Source of the DNA: G016756615 sp035556195
GTDB taxonomy: Bacteria; Pseudomonadota; Alphaproteobacteria; Rhizobiales; Rhizobiaceae
Assembly: GCA_035556195.1 (NCBI GenBank)
Contig: DATMFK010000022.1
Location: 11,431 to 75,430, forward strand
Length of the DNA: 64,000 bases
Direction of reading: 5' to 3'
Shown piece after piece: positions 43,684 through 52,423 of this stretch. The notes beneath the pieces are model-generated. The model was not told where the DNA came from. It made no database searches and worked only from the letters and a program-made list of their open reading frames with translations. Position numbers and translations under genes: made by a program. The number at the start of each line of letters is the position of its first letter. Position 1 is the first letter of the stretch.

Positions 43684-44496
43684 TCAGGAAAGGCCGAGCA
43701 CGTCGCGCATCGAGTAGAGACCGGGCTTCTTGTCCCGGGCCCACAGCGCCGCCCTGACGGCGCCGCGCGCGAAGAGAGAGCGATCCTCGGCATGATGCGA
43801 CAGCACGACGCGTTCGCCCGGCCCGGCGAGGACGACCGAATGATCGCCGACGACGCTGCCGCCGCGCAGCGTGGCGAAACCAATGGCACCGGCCGGCCTC
43901 GGCCCGGTATGGCCGTCGCGCACGCGCACGCTGTTGGCCGCGAGATCCGTCGCCCGCCCCGCCGCGGCAGCCTCGCCGAGCAGGATGGCCGTGCCAGAGG
44001 GCGCATCGACCTTGTGCTTATGGTGCATCTCGAGGATCTCGATGTCGAAATCCTCTGGGCCCAGCGCCCGCGCCGCCTGCTCGACCAGCACGGCGAGAAG
44101 ATTGACGCCCAGGCTCATATTGCCGGACTTGACGATCCTGGCGTGGCGGGCGGCCGCCGCGATCTTGGCATCGTCCTCGGCGGAGCAGCCGGTCGTCCCG
44201 ATGACATGCACGATATGGGCCTGTGCGGCATAGCCTGCGAACTCCACGCTGGCTGCCGGCGCGGTGAAATCGAGCACCCCGTCGGCCTTGGCGAAGACCG
44301 GCAGCGGGTCGTCCGAAATCGGCACGTCGAGCGGTCCGACGCCGGCGAGCATCCCGGCATCCTTGCCGATATCGGGCGAGCCGTGCCGCTCGATCGCGCC
44401 GGCCAGATGGGCGCCCGTCGTTTCATGGATGCTGCGGACCAGCGCCTGGCCCATGCGGCCGGCGGCTCCGACGACGACAAGTCCCATGCTGCTCAT
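43684..44496 (-). CDS. dapB: 4-hydroxy-tetrahydrodipicolinate reductase
   Basis: DapB reduces HTPA to tetrahydrodipicolinate in lysine and diaminopimelate synthesis. The 270-residue protein has the NAD(P) motif VVGAAGRMGQAL (about residues 8-19), GTTGCS, and the catalytic/substrate motif EMHHKHKVDAPSGTA (about 157-171). A 4-bp overlap joins it to the upstream ABC exporter gene, and gpmA follows; dapB-gpmA is a common rhizobial neighbourhood. Confidence 0.96.
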   Translation of the reverse strand: MSSMGLVVVGAAGRMGQALVRSIHETTGAHLAGAIERHGSPDIGKDAGMLAGVGPLDVPISDDPLPVFAKADGVLDFTAPAASVEFAGYAAQAHIVHVIGTTGCSAEDDAKIAAAARHARIVKSGNMSLGVNLLAVLVEQAARALGPEDFDIEILEMHHKHKVDAPSGTAILLGEAAAAGRATDLAANSVRVRDGHTGPRPAGAIGFATLRGGSVVGDHSVVLAGPGERVVLSHHAEDRSLFARGAVRAALWARDKKPGLYSMRDVLGLS

Positions 44497-46337
44497 GACT
44501 TGCTCCCGACATGACGCTTCTGTTCGGATTGCGGTTGCTTGACATCGTCGACGAGGCTCAGCCCGGTCTCGCCCTGCAGCCGGTGGAAGCGCGCATAGAC
44601 CCCGTGGCGGTCCGCCAGCAACGAGCGGTGCGTGCCCTCTTCGACGAGCCGGCCGTGTTCCAGTACGACGATGTGATCCGCGTTGATGACCGTCGACAGG
44701 CGATGCGCGATGACGATCGTCGTGCGGCCCTTCATCACCTCGGTCAACGCCTCCTGGACGAGGGCCTCCGATTCGTTGTCGAGCGCCGACGTTGCCTCGT
44801 CGAGCAGCAGGATCGGCGCCTGGCGCACGATGGCTCGCGCGATGGACAGGCGTTGTCTCTGCCCGCCCGACAGGGTGACCCCGTTTTCGCCCACGAGCGT
44901 GTCGTATCCGTGCGGCTGTTGGCGGATAAAGCCGTCGGCCTGCGCAAGCTTCGCGGCGGCCTCGATCTCCTCGTCGGTGGCGTCCGCCCGGCCGTAGCGG
45001 ATATTGTCGCGGATGGTGCCTTCGAACAGATAGGGCTGTTGTGAGACATAGGCGATCGACCGGCGCAGCGAGCGCTTGGTGACCATCGCGATGTCCTGGC
45101 CGTCGATGGCGATGCGGCCCTCGTCGACGTCGTAGAAACGCTGGAGCAGCGCCACCAGCGTCGACTTGCCGGCGCCCGAGCCGCCGACGATCGCTGTCGT
45201 CTTGCCCGCTTCGGCCAGGAAGCTGATCTTGTGCAGCACGGGCAGGCTCTTGTTGTAGCCGAAGGTCACGTCCTCGAAACGGATGTCGCCTTTTTCGACC
45301 ACGAGTTCCGTGGCATCGAGCCTGTCGCGCTGGCGCGGCTCGATGTCGAGGATCTCGTAGATCATGCGGGCATTGACCAGCGAGCGTTCGAGGTTGACTT
45401 GCACGCGCGCCAGCCGCCGGGCAGGGTCGTAGGCGAGCAGCAAGGCGGTGATGAAGGCGAAGACGGCGCCAGGCGGCTGCTGTGCGTAGGCCGCCCGATA
45501 GCCGGCATAGGCGATGACGCCGGCGATGGCGAAGCCGGCCAGCACCTCGGCGATCGGGCTGACGCGCTCCGACACGCGCGCGATCTTGTTCGCCCGCCCT
45601 TCGGCGCTCTCGACAAGAGCGGCGATCTTTTTCGAGAGCTGCTCTTCCATGGTGAACGCCTTGACGATGGCGATGCCCTGCGTCGCCTCCTGCATGGCCC
45701 CGATCAGCCGCGAATTGATCTCGACGGATTCGCGCGTCACCCGACGCAGCCTGCGCATGATGTAGTTGACCGAATAGATGAGCGGCGGCGCGATGATCAG
45801 GGCGGCGAGCGACAGCACGGGATCCTGCATGATCATCACGATGACTAGGCCGACCAGGGAAACGGCGTCACGGGCGATCGCGGTCAGCGTCATGCCGAGC
45901 AGGTCGCGGATGCCGGAGACGTTCTGGTTGATCTGGGCGGCGAGCTGGCCAGAGCGGGTGTCCGTGAAGAAGTTGATGCCGAGCTTCATCAGATGGTCGA
46001 AGATGCGGCGCTGGTAGCGGGCTACCAGATTGTTGCCGATCTTCGCCAGGATGACCGCCTGGCCGTAAGTGGCGAGGCCGCGAACGGTGAACGCCACGAC
46101 GATCGCTCCGCAGATCACCGGGATGAGGTAGAAGCGCTGGCGGTAGAACAGCTCGTCGATCACGTCGCGCATGATCCACGCGCTGAAAGCCGTTGTGCCG
46201 GCGATCGCCAGCAGGAAAACGATGGCCAGCACATAATCGCGCAGATAGTCGCGACCGTTCTCCGACAGCACGCGCCGGATCACCGCGATGATTTCGCCAG
46301 GCTCTGACCGCTTGGCCTTGGTGTCGATGGAACTCAA
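44493..46337 (-). CDS. MsbA-like ABC exporter (fused permease and ATPase)
   Basis: A 614-residue half-transporter that works as a homodimer. Six transmembrane helices (about residues 35-320) are followed by an ATPase domain with Walker A GGSGAGKST (about 394-402), the signature LSGGQRQRL (about 498), Walker B ILLLDEATSAL and the H-loop VIAHRLST. Relatives export lipids (MsbA) or glycans and drugs; the sequence does not fix the cargo. It overlaps dapB by 4 bp (ATGA). A 9-bp inverted repeat lies 54 bp upstream. Confidence 0.9.
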   Translation of the reverse strand: MSSIDTKAKRSEPGEIIAVIRRVLSENGRDYLRDYVLAIVFLLAIAGTTAFSAWIMRDVIDELFYRQRFYLIPVICGAIVVAFTVRGLATYGQAVILAKIGNNLVARYQRRIFDHLMKLGINFFTDTRSGQLAAQINQNVSGIRDLLGMTLTAIARDAVSLVGLVIVMIMQDPVLSLAALIIAPPLIYSVNYIMRRLRRVTRESVEINSRLIGAMQEATQGIAIVKAFTMEEQLSKKIAALVESAEGRANKIARVSERVSPIAEVLAGFAIAGVIAYAGYRAAYAQQPPGAVFAFITALLLAYDPARRLARVQVNLERSLVNARMIYEILDIEPRQRDRLDATELVVEKGDIRFEDVTFGYNKSLPVLHKISFLAEAGKTTAIVGGSGAGKSTLVALLQRFYDVDEGRIAIDGQDIAMVTKRSLRRSIAYVSQQPYLFEGTIRDNIRYGRADATDEEIEAAAKLAQADGFIRQQPHGYDTLVGENGVTLSGGQRQRLSIARAIVRQAPILLLDEATSALDNESEALVQEALTEVMKGRTTIVIAHRLSTVINADHIVVLEHGRLVEEGTHRSLLADRHGVYARFHRLQGETGLSLVDDVKQPQSEQKRHVGSKS

Positions 46338-46664
46338 CTCTTTGCCACTTTGCCTCTTCGACGGAGGGGCCCGTCATTGCCGGCACCTCTTAGCGCCATC
46401 GGTTGCGCTTGCCTATGGCGCTACGACAACAATCGTGACGGGAATTGGGTCTACGCCAAGGGCTGGTCGATCCTGTTACACCAACGATCTCGGCAATTGA
46501 TCGCATCGGCTGCGGCTGTCACACCCCTCTGTCCTGCCGGACATCCCCTCCGAAGGGCTACGGATTTCGGATATCTCAGGGTCGTCGGTGTACCAGAGGG
46601 CCCGTCGGAGATGTGAATCCCGTAGTGAGGTGTCCGTGCGAATCGTTGATGCGCGGCGTCGACA
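46338..46664. other. 327-bp intergenic region with a 9-bp inverted repeat
   Basis: TAGCGCCAT (46391-46399) and ATGGCGCTA (46415-46423) are perfectly complementary with a 15-nt loop and lie in the leader of the ABC exporter gene. I see no gene or other signal in the remaining sequence up to glk. Confidence 0.45.
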
Positions 46665-47693
46665 CTATGCCTTGGTCCAGCGCCTGCCGCGCGTTTCGAC
46701 GCCGAAGCGGGAAGGCGTGCGCGCATAGGCCGCGAGGCCGGCCAGAGCCGCGAGCGGGTGGGTGATGACATAGACCGGCATCGAGCGGAGCAGTTCGCGG
46801 TGTGGCGCCTTGTCCTCGAACGCCTCCCGGAAATTCCCTGCCTTCAGGGCAGGAACGATCTTCTGGGCGATGCCCCCGGTGAGATAGACGCCGCCGCGGC
46901 TCTTGAACACGAGCGCCAGATCGCCGGACGTCCGGCCGAGGCAGGTGACGAAGAATTCGAGAGACTCCTCGGCCAGACGGTCGGAGCGCTCTAGGGCGGC
47001 GCCGGTGATCTCGGCCGGGGTGGTGAAGCGCGGCGTCTGTCGCTCGACCTTGGCGATGGCGTTATAGACGTTGACGAGGCCGCGCCCGCACAGGATCTGC
47101 TCGCCCGAGATACGGCCCTCGATCGGCTCGATATGGGGGAATATCTGATAGTCTCGCGGGGTGCGCGGGCCGATATCCATGTGCCCGCCCTCGCCGGGAA
47201 CCGGAATCCAGCGATGGCAGGCGTGAATCAGTCCCGCCACGCCGAGACCCGTGCCTGGCCCCAGCACCACGCGGCCGCTGGAAGGTTCGGGCTCGCCCGG
47301 GCCGATCTTCTCCAGATGCTCGCTGCCCAGCGCCACGACGGCGAGCGCCTGCGCCTCGAAATCGTTGAGCACGATGATGTCGCTCAGGCCGAGCGTTTCG
47401 AACATCACCTTCGGCCGAACGACCCAGTCGCAATTGGTGAGCGCGATCTCGTCCCCGTCCACCGGTCCCGCCACCGCCAGCACGGCCGTGCGGGGCTGTA
47501 TGGAGGTGCGATCGAGGATCGACGCCTGGATGGCGTCATCGATCGTCGCGAAGTCCGCCGTCCTTACGATCGGGAATTCCTTCGGCTCCGCATAGGAATC
47601 GACCAGTATGGCAAAGCGCGCATTGGTGCCGCCGATATCACCGATCAGAATCGGGAACTTCAGGGCAGTCTCTTCGTCATGTGCGCTCGGCAT
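46665..47693 (-). CDS. glk: Glucokinase
   Basis: Glk phosphorylates glucose with ATP. The 342-residue protein has the phosphate-1 motif ILIGDIGGTNARFAI (about residues 15-29), the catalytic NDFEAQAL (about 111-118), GPGTGLGVAGLI (about 144-155) and GEGGHMDIGP, as in the group A bacterial glucokinases. Its start overlaps the end of mgsA by 17 bp on the same strand, so the two are cotranslated. Confidence 0.95.
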   Translation of the reverse strand: MPSAHDEETALKFPILIGDIGGTNARFAILVDSYAEPKEFPIVRTADFATIDDAIQASILDRTSIQPRTAVLAVAGPVDGDEIALTNCDWVVRPKVMFETLGLSDIIVLNDFEAQALAVVALGSEHLEKIGPGEPEPSSGRVVLGPGTGLGVAGLIHACHRWIPVPGEGGHMDIGPRTPRDYQIFPHIEPIEGRISGEQILCGRGLVNVYNAIAKVERQTPRFTTPAEITGAALERSDRLAEESLEFFVTCLGRTSGDLALVFKSRGGVYLTGGIAQKIVPALKAGNFREAFEDKAPHRELLRSMPVYVITHPLAALAGLAAYARTPSRFGVETRGRRWTKA

Positions 47694-48105
47694 TCTTGCC
47701 GGTTCCTTTCGCGCGGCCCGTTCCGCCGGGGCCGCTTGTAGCCAAGATAAGTTCCGCCGTCGCCCGATTCAGGGCTGTCGGCACATTGTAAACGATTGCA
47801 AGCCGCATCAAGGCTTTGACATCAACGTCGTGAGGCATCGGCGTCAAGGGATCGACGAAGAAAATCAAGGCGTCCACCTGGCCCTCCGCGATCAGCGCGC
47901 CGATCTGCTGGTCCCCGCCGAGGGGACCGCTCTTCAGCCGCTTGAGCGCAAGGCGCGGGCAGGCTTCCGCCACGCGGCCCCCCGTCGTCCCGGTAGCGAC
48001 GATGTCGCAGCTCTCGAGGAAATTGGCATGCGCGAGCGCGAAGGCAACCATGTCGTCCTTCTTTTCGTCGTGCGCGATCAATGCGAGGCGAAGTCGATGA
48101 GCCAT
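47677..48105 (-). CDS. mgsA: Methylglyoxal synthase
   Basis: MgsA converts dihydroxyacetone phosphate to methylglyoxal, a bypass that relieves phosphosugar stress. The 142-residue protein has IALIAHDEKK-like start (LALIAHDEKKDDMV), the phosphate-binding VATGTTGGRV (about residues 36-45), GPLGGDQQIGALIAEGQVDALIFFVDP with the catalytic aspartate, and DVKALMRLAIVYNVPTA. An ATG 18 codons upstream (48159) is an alternative start with a GAGGA site. Its overlap with glk links glucose entry and triose-phosphate overflow. Confidence 0.94.
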   Translation of the reverse strand: MAHRLRLALIAHDEKKDDMVAFALAHANFLESCDIVATGTTGGRVAEACPRLALKRLKSGPLGGDQQIGALIAEGQVDALIFFVDPLTPMPHDVDVKALMRLAIVYNVPTALNRATAELILATSGPGGTGRAKGTGKNAERT

Positions 48106-48238
48106 TCTGGAGGACGAGAGCCGATTAAATCGGTTGAAGCCTATATCCAAGCCGGTCATGCAAGGAAAGTCCTCGGCCGCGCCATACGGCAACGGCTCAA
48201 GGTGCATCGCCCAAGGGATAGATCCGCTCGGCGCGAAT

Positions 48239-48283
48239 GCATGTCGCCCAAAAGTGGGCGGCGGTTTTGGGTAGAAGCCATGC
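48239..48283. repeat. Dispersed repeat, family B, copy 2
   Basis: GCATGTCGCCCAAAAGTG...GCGGTTTTGGG, bounded by GCATG and CATGC, matches 23443-23480 behind pyrF. It occupies the gap between mgsA and mepA. Confidence 0.6.
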
Positions 48284-48362
48284 AAGACAATAATAGGCTC
48301 AGGGACCGCGCGCGAAAGCTCAAGTCGCGCGACACGCTTGAGCCGCGGCCGACCGCGCCCGG

Positions 48363-49433
48363 TCAGTTCGAGGGGCGCGGCCTTGGCAGCGGGGTGCCGA
48401 TGTCGGGCGTCGCGGCGTAGGCGTTGGCCGAGATGGCCGGCGCCGACGGATCGATCCCACGGGCCGCACCATCGGCCGTTGGGGCAGGCGCAGCGGCGAT
48501 GGTGGTGCCACTGCCGCCGACCGTCACCGCCGCTTCCGATACGGGCTCCGGCGCCGCCAGCACCGCGCGGCATTCCTTGGGCAGGCTCGCCATCGTCATG
48601 AGGTCGCGGGCCTTCGGGGCGTCCGGGTTCTTGTTGGGGCGCCAAGGCTCCTCGGTGAACCACCAGGCGAGCGACTTGTCGCAACCGTCGCCCGGGGGCA
48701 CGGCTGCCTGTTCCTTGCAGCCGGTCGATCCCTTCTGGCAGCCGATCCGGACATGGAAGTGGTAGTCGTGTCCCCAGAAAGGCCGGACCTTGCGCAGCCA
48801 GGAGCGGTCTCCCTGCACGGTGTCGCAGAGTTTCTTCTTGATTCCGGGATGGACGAGGATGCGCTCGACCTCGGGATAGCTCGCCGCGCGCTTCAGGAGC
48901 CGCGCATGGGCGGGGGTCCAGAGGCGGTCGTCGACCGTCAACCCGCCTTTCCGGATCATCGAGATGGCGCTCATGTTCTCGCGCTCGCTCACGGACAGCC
49001 TGCGGCTGGGCATCGGTGTCAGCCAGATGTCCGCGTCGAGGCCGATCTGGTGTGAAGCGTGGCCGGTGAGCATCGGCCCGCCGCGCGGCTGCGAAATGTC
49101 GCCCAGCAAGAGCCCGGGCCACCCATCGGCGGTCGCGTCGCGCGACAGCTTCTCAATGAGATGGATCATCGCGGGATGACCCCAGCGGCGGTTGCGCGAA
49201 AGGCGCATCGCCTGCCAGGTCGGGCCGTCCGTGGCGATGGCCACGCCGCCGGAAAAGCAGCCCTTGCTGTAGAAGCCGTAGGAGCGCGCGGCGGTGGCCG
49301 CCGGCAGCGTCTGGCTTCCGAACAGGTTCTTGGCGAGCTGTTCGGCCGACGATTCGGCCGGCACAAGAGTGGCGGCGGCAAGGGCCGCGAAGGCGGCGGT
49401 CCGGAATCGCGGGAATTTCTGCAGCATCGTCAT
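48363..49433 (-). CDS. mepA: Penicillin-insensitive murein endopeptidase
   Basis: A 356-residue periplasmic LAS-type zinc peptidase that cuts D-Ala-mDAP crosslinks. The signal peptide covers residues 1-30. Metal ligands lie in TGHASHQIGLDADIW (H128 and D135 region) and HDYHFHVRIGC (about 222). Six or more cysteines (KGCF, GCQKGSTGCK, GDGCDK, KECR) suggest disulfides, typical of MepA. The last 70 residues are low-complexity, alanine- and proline-rich, beyond the usual family end. The ATG at 49433 follows GGAGAGGGG. Confidence 0.92.
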   Translation of the reverse strand: MTMLQKFPRFRTAAFAALAAATLVPAESSAEQLAKNLFGSQTLPAATAARSYGFYSKGCFSGGVAIATDGPTWQAMRLSRNRRWGHPAMIHLIEKLSRDATADGWPGLLLGDISQPRGGPMLTGHASHQIGLDADIWLTPMPSRRLSVSERENMSAISMIRKGGLTVDDRLWTPAHARLLKRAASYPEVERILVHPGIKKKLCDTVQGDRSWLRKVRPFWGHDYHFHVRIGCQKGSTGCKEQAAVPPGDGCDKSLAWWFTEEPWRPNKNPDAPKARDLMTMASLPKECRAVLAAPEPVSEAAVTVGGSGTTIAAAPAPTADGAARGIDPSAPAISANAYAATPDIGTPLPRPRPSN

Positions 49434-49519
49434 CGTCCCCTCTCCGCGTGCGCGACAGGCTGGGAGAGTCTCCCGGCTGGTGGTTACCCAAAGGTTAAGG
49501 CCGGCCAGAGACGGCGGGC

Positions 49520-50434
49520 TTACCCCCGGCGAATGGGACTGCGCGCGTCCGCCGCCCCCTCGCCCCTCCAGCGCCCCTCGCGCCACATCGTTTCGAAGGC
49601 CGCGCGGTAATGGGGAAAGCGGAACCGATACCCCGCGGCCTTGATCCTGGCGTTCGAGACGCGTTTGTTCTCCGCATAGAATGACCGCGCCATGGGCGAA
49701 AGTTGGGCGGTCTCGAAAGGAATCTCGGGCGGCGGCTCGATGCCCATCAGTTCGGCCGCGAAGGTCACGACGTCCTGTGGGGGCGCAGGCTCGTCGTCGG
49801 TGACGTTGAAGACGCCGCCGGCATCCGCCGCGACCAGGTGCCACAAGGCGCCCGCGATGTCTTCGACATGAATGCGATTGAAGACCTGCTGCGCCTTGAC
49901 CAGACGCTTGGCGGAGCCCTCCTCCAGATTGACGAAGGCGTTGCGGCCAGGCCCGTAGATGCCGGAAAGGCGAAGCACCGCGACGGGAAGCCCGGTGTCC
50001 GAGCCCAGCGCGAGCCAGGCATTCTCGGCCGCCAAGCGCGCCCGTGAGCGCCCGGACACGGGCCGGCATTCGCTGGTCTCGTCCACCCAGGCCCCGCCAT
50101 GGTCGCCATAGACGCCGACGGTCGAGAGATAGCCGATCCATTCGAGGTTCGGCATGCCGGTCCGGATGGTCTCCGCCGCCGCGGCAAGAACCGGGTCACC
50201 ATCGTCGTCGGGCGCGGCGGAGACGACGAGATGCGTCGCCTCGGTCAGTGCATCCGCTACCTCGCCCGACAGCGACCTGCCGTCGAAGAGATGCGGCGCG
50301 ATGCCTGATCGGCGCAGCGCCTCGAAGCGTTCGGGCGAGCGTGTCGTCCCGGCAATTGCCGTCTCGGCTGGCTTCATCGCGCTGAAGGTCCTGGCGGAAT
50401 AGCCGGCCCCGAAGATGAAGATGTTTTTCGTCAT
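49520..50434 (-). CDS. NAD-dependent epimerase/dehydratase family protein (YeeZ-like)
   Basis: A 304-residue extended-SDR-like protein. The Rossmann motif IFIFGAGYSARTF (about residues 5-17) has the GxGxxA form, WIGYLSTVGVYGDHGG (about 98) carries the S...Y region with YGD, and RLSGIYGPGRN (about 155) is conserved. It resembles the YeeZ group of unknown substrate. Its start overlaps the queG stop by 4 bp (ATGA), so it is translated after queG. Confidence 0.87.
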   Translation of the reverse strand: MTKNIFIFGAGYSARTFSAMKPAETAIAGTTRSPERFEALRRSGIAPHLFDGRSLSGEVADALTEATHLVVSAAPDDDGDPVLAAAAETIRTGMPNLEWIGYLSTVGVYGDHGGAWVDETSECRPVSGRSRARLAAENAWLALGSDTGLPVAVLRLSGIYGPGRNAFVNLEEGSAKRLVKAQQVFNRIHVEDIAGALWHLVAADAGGVFNVTDDEPAPPQDVVTFAAELMGIEPPPEIPFETAQLSPMARSFYAENKRVSNARIKAAGYRFRFPHYRAAFETMWREGRWRGEGAADARSPIRRG

Positions 50435-51603
50435 GCCGGTTGTGGCGCCTTCCTTCTCAGTGCCGCGTCCCATTCGCGGCGGACATCGGCGTCGGCTTCG
50501 CCCGGTAGCCGGCGCGAGGCGACGGCGGCGAGCCCGGCGTCCGGCACGAGCCTGGAAAGCGCCCACACCGCTGCTCCGCGCACCAGCGGCGCCTCGTCCC
50601 CGGTCAGGACTTCGCAAGACGGGGCAAGGGATGCATCGCCGGAATTTCCCGCCGCGATCAGGACGTTCCGGATGAAGCGGTCGCGGCCGATCCGCTTGAC
50701 CGGCGAGCCGGAAAAGAAGGCGCGGAACGCCGCGTCGTCGAGGCTCAGGAGGTCGGCGATCCCAGGGGCCTGAAGGTCGTCCCGCGCGGCAAACTTCGCT
50801 TCCGACGCGGCCTTGGCGAACTTGTTCCATGGACAGGCGGCGAGACAGTCGTCGCAGCCATAGATGCGGTTGCCGATCGCCTCGCGGAACTCGACCGGGA
50901 TCGGTCCCTTGTTCTCGATGGTCAGGTACGAGATGCAGCGGCGGGCATCGAGCCGGTAGGGGGCGGGGAAGGCGCCTGTCGGGCAGGCGTCCAGGCAGGC
51001 CCGGCAGGAGCCGCAGCGGTCGGGTTCGGGCACGTCGGGTTCGAGGTCGGCCGTGGTGAAGATGGTGCCCAGGAACAGCCACGACCCGAAATCGCGATTG
51101 ACCAGGTTGGTGTGCTTGCCTTGCCAGCCGACCCCGGCAGCCTCGGCCAGCGGCTTTTCCATGACGGGCGCGGTGTCGACGAAGACCTTCACGTCGCCGC
51201 CGGCCCGGGCAACGATCTTGCCTGCGATCTCCTTCAGTCGGCCCTTCATCACGTCGTGATAGTCGCGATTGCGGGCATAGACGGAGATGGCGGCGCGGTC
51301 GCGTCTTGCCTGGAGGGTGCGAGGGTCGAAGCCGGGACCGTAATTCATGGCGAGCACGACGATCGAACGCACCTCCGGCCAGAGCACGGAAGGGCTGGCG
51401 CGTCGCTCCAGCGTCTCGGCGATCCAGCTCATCGAGCCGTGCTGGCCTTGCGCGACGAATTCCTTGAGGCGGGCGGGCGCCTGGGGGATCGAGTCCGGCC
51501 GCGTCACGGCGACGGCGTCGAAGCCGGCGCGTTGCGCTTCCAGCGCAATGAAGTCGCGGAGCTTGCCGCCGCGATCCTTTCGGTCAGAAATCGAGGTCCG
51601 CAT
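50431..51603 (-). CDS. queG: Epoxyqueuosine reductase
   Basis: QueG is a cobalamin and iron-sulfur enzyme making queuosine in tRNA wobble position 34. The 390-residue protein has the N-terminal cobalamin-binding domain (DRAAISVYARNRDYHDVMK), catalytic-region FVDTAPVMEKPLAEAAGVGWQGKHTNL, two ferredoxin-type clusters CGSCRACLDACPTGAF and CDDCLAACPWNKFA (about residues 190-260), and a C-terminal HEAT-like part. The ATG at 51603 is chosen; an ATG 13 codons earlier is also open. It overlaps the GST gene by 20 bp. Confidence 0.95.
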   Translation of the reverse strand: MRTSISDRKDRGGKLRDFIALEAQRAGFDAVAVTRPDSIPQAPARLKEFVAQGQHGSMSWIAETLERRASPSVLWPEVRSIVVLAMNYGPGFDPRTLQARRDRAAISVYARNRDYHDVMKGRLKEIAGKIVARAGGDVKVFVDTAPVMEKPLAEAAGVGWQGKHTNLVNRDFGSWLFLGTIFTTADLEPDVPEPDRCGSCRACLDACPTGAFPAPYRLDARRCISYLTIENKGPIPVEFREAIGNRIYGCDDCLAACPWNKFAKAASEAKFAARDDLQAPGIADLLSLDDAAFRAFFSGSPVKRIGRDRFIRNVLIAAGNSGDASLAPSCEVLTGDEAPLVRGAAVWALSRLVPDAGLAAVASRRLPGEADADVRREWDAALRRKAPQPA

Positions 51604-52276
51604 AGTGGGACACCGGGGAAAGGCCGCGCACGCGATCGGCAAGCAGCGGCCGGAAGGATGGGCGCGACTTGATCCGCGTGTACCAGTCGCGCGCGGCGCG
51701 ATAATCGGTCCAGTCTATCTCGCCCAGATAGTCGAGCACGGAGAGGCTGGCGGCGGCGGCGAGATCGGCATAGGTCAGACGCGGCCCGGCCAGCCAGTTG
51801 CGCGTGCCGGCCAGCCAGTTGGTATATTTCAGATGCTGGCGGATGTTGGAGCGCGCGGCGCGGATCGCGCCTGCATCGGGCGAGCCGCCGCCCTGCGTGT
51901 TGGGCATGTGCGGCTTCAGCACGCGTTCGCGCACCAGGTGCCTGGCGACCTCGCTTTCCGTCTTGACCAGATACCAGTCGACGAGGCGGCGGATCTCGGC
52001 CCGCTCCATCGGATCCTCGGCGAACAGCCGCCTCTCTCGCTTGAGAACGCCGCGTGTTTCGTCCAGATATTCCGCGATCACGCCGGCGCCGACGATCGGC
52101 ACGTCGCCCTCGGCCAGGAGCACGGGCAAGGTGCCGGCCGGATTGAGCGTCAGGAACTCCTTGCGCCTGGCCCAGGGCTTCTCCTCGATCAGCGCCAATT
52201 CCTCGCCATACTCGCCGAAGGAAAGGCGCACGAAACGGCAGGAAGCGAACAGGGGTTGATGAAAAAGCGTCAGCAT
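51584..52276 (-). CDS. Glutathione S-transferase family protein
   Basis: A 230-residue GST. The thioredoxin-like N-domain starts LTLFHQPLFASCRFVRL, with a serine/cysteine pair near residue 12 at the glutathione-activating position, and has the cis-proline motif GTLPVLLAEG (about 48-57); the C-terminal helical domain contains LTYADLAAAASLSVLDYL (about 167-184). Substrate is unknown. It begins a same-strand set GST-queG-YeeZ-like with overlapping ends. Confidence 0.9.
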   Translation of the reverse strand: MLTLFHQPLFASCRFVRLSFGEYGEELALIEEKPWARRKEFLTLNPAGTLPVLLAEGDVPIVGAGVIAEYLDETRGVLKRERRLFAEDPMERAEIRRLVDWYLVKTESEVARHLVRERVLKPHMPNTQGGGSPDAGAIRAARSNIRQHLKYTNWLAGTRNWLAGPRLTYADLAAAASLSVLDYLGEIDWTDYRAARDWYTRIKSRPSFRPLLADRVRGLSPVSHYADLDF

Positions 52277-52423
52277 GGTCCGTTATTTTCGACGGGCTCT
52301 AGCCAATCGATGACCGGGCCCGTAAGTCTTGGCCGCGATTCACGCCAGCCGTCGAGGCGTTCCGAGCTATAGGGACACTTCGCGGCCATGACAAGCAAAC
52401 GTTCCACCCTTCCAAGGTGATCA

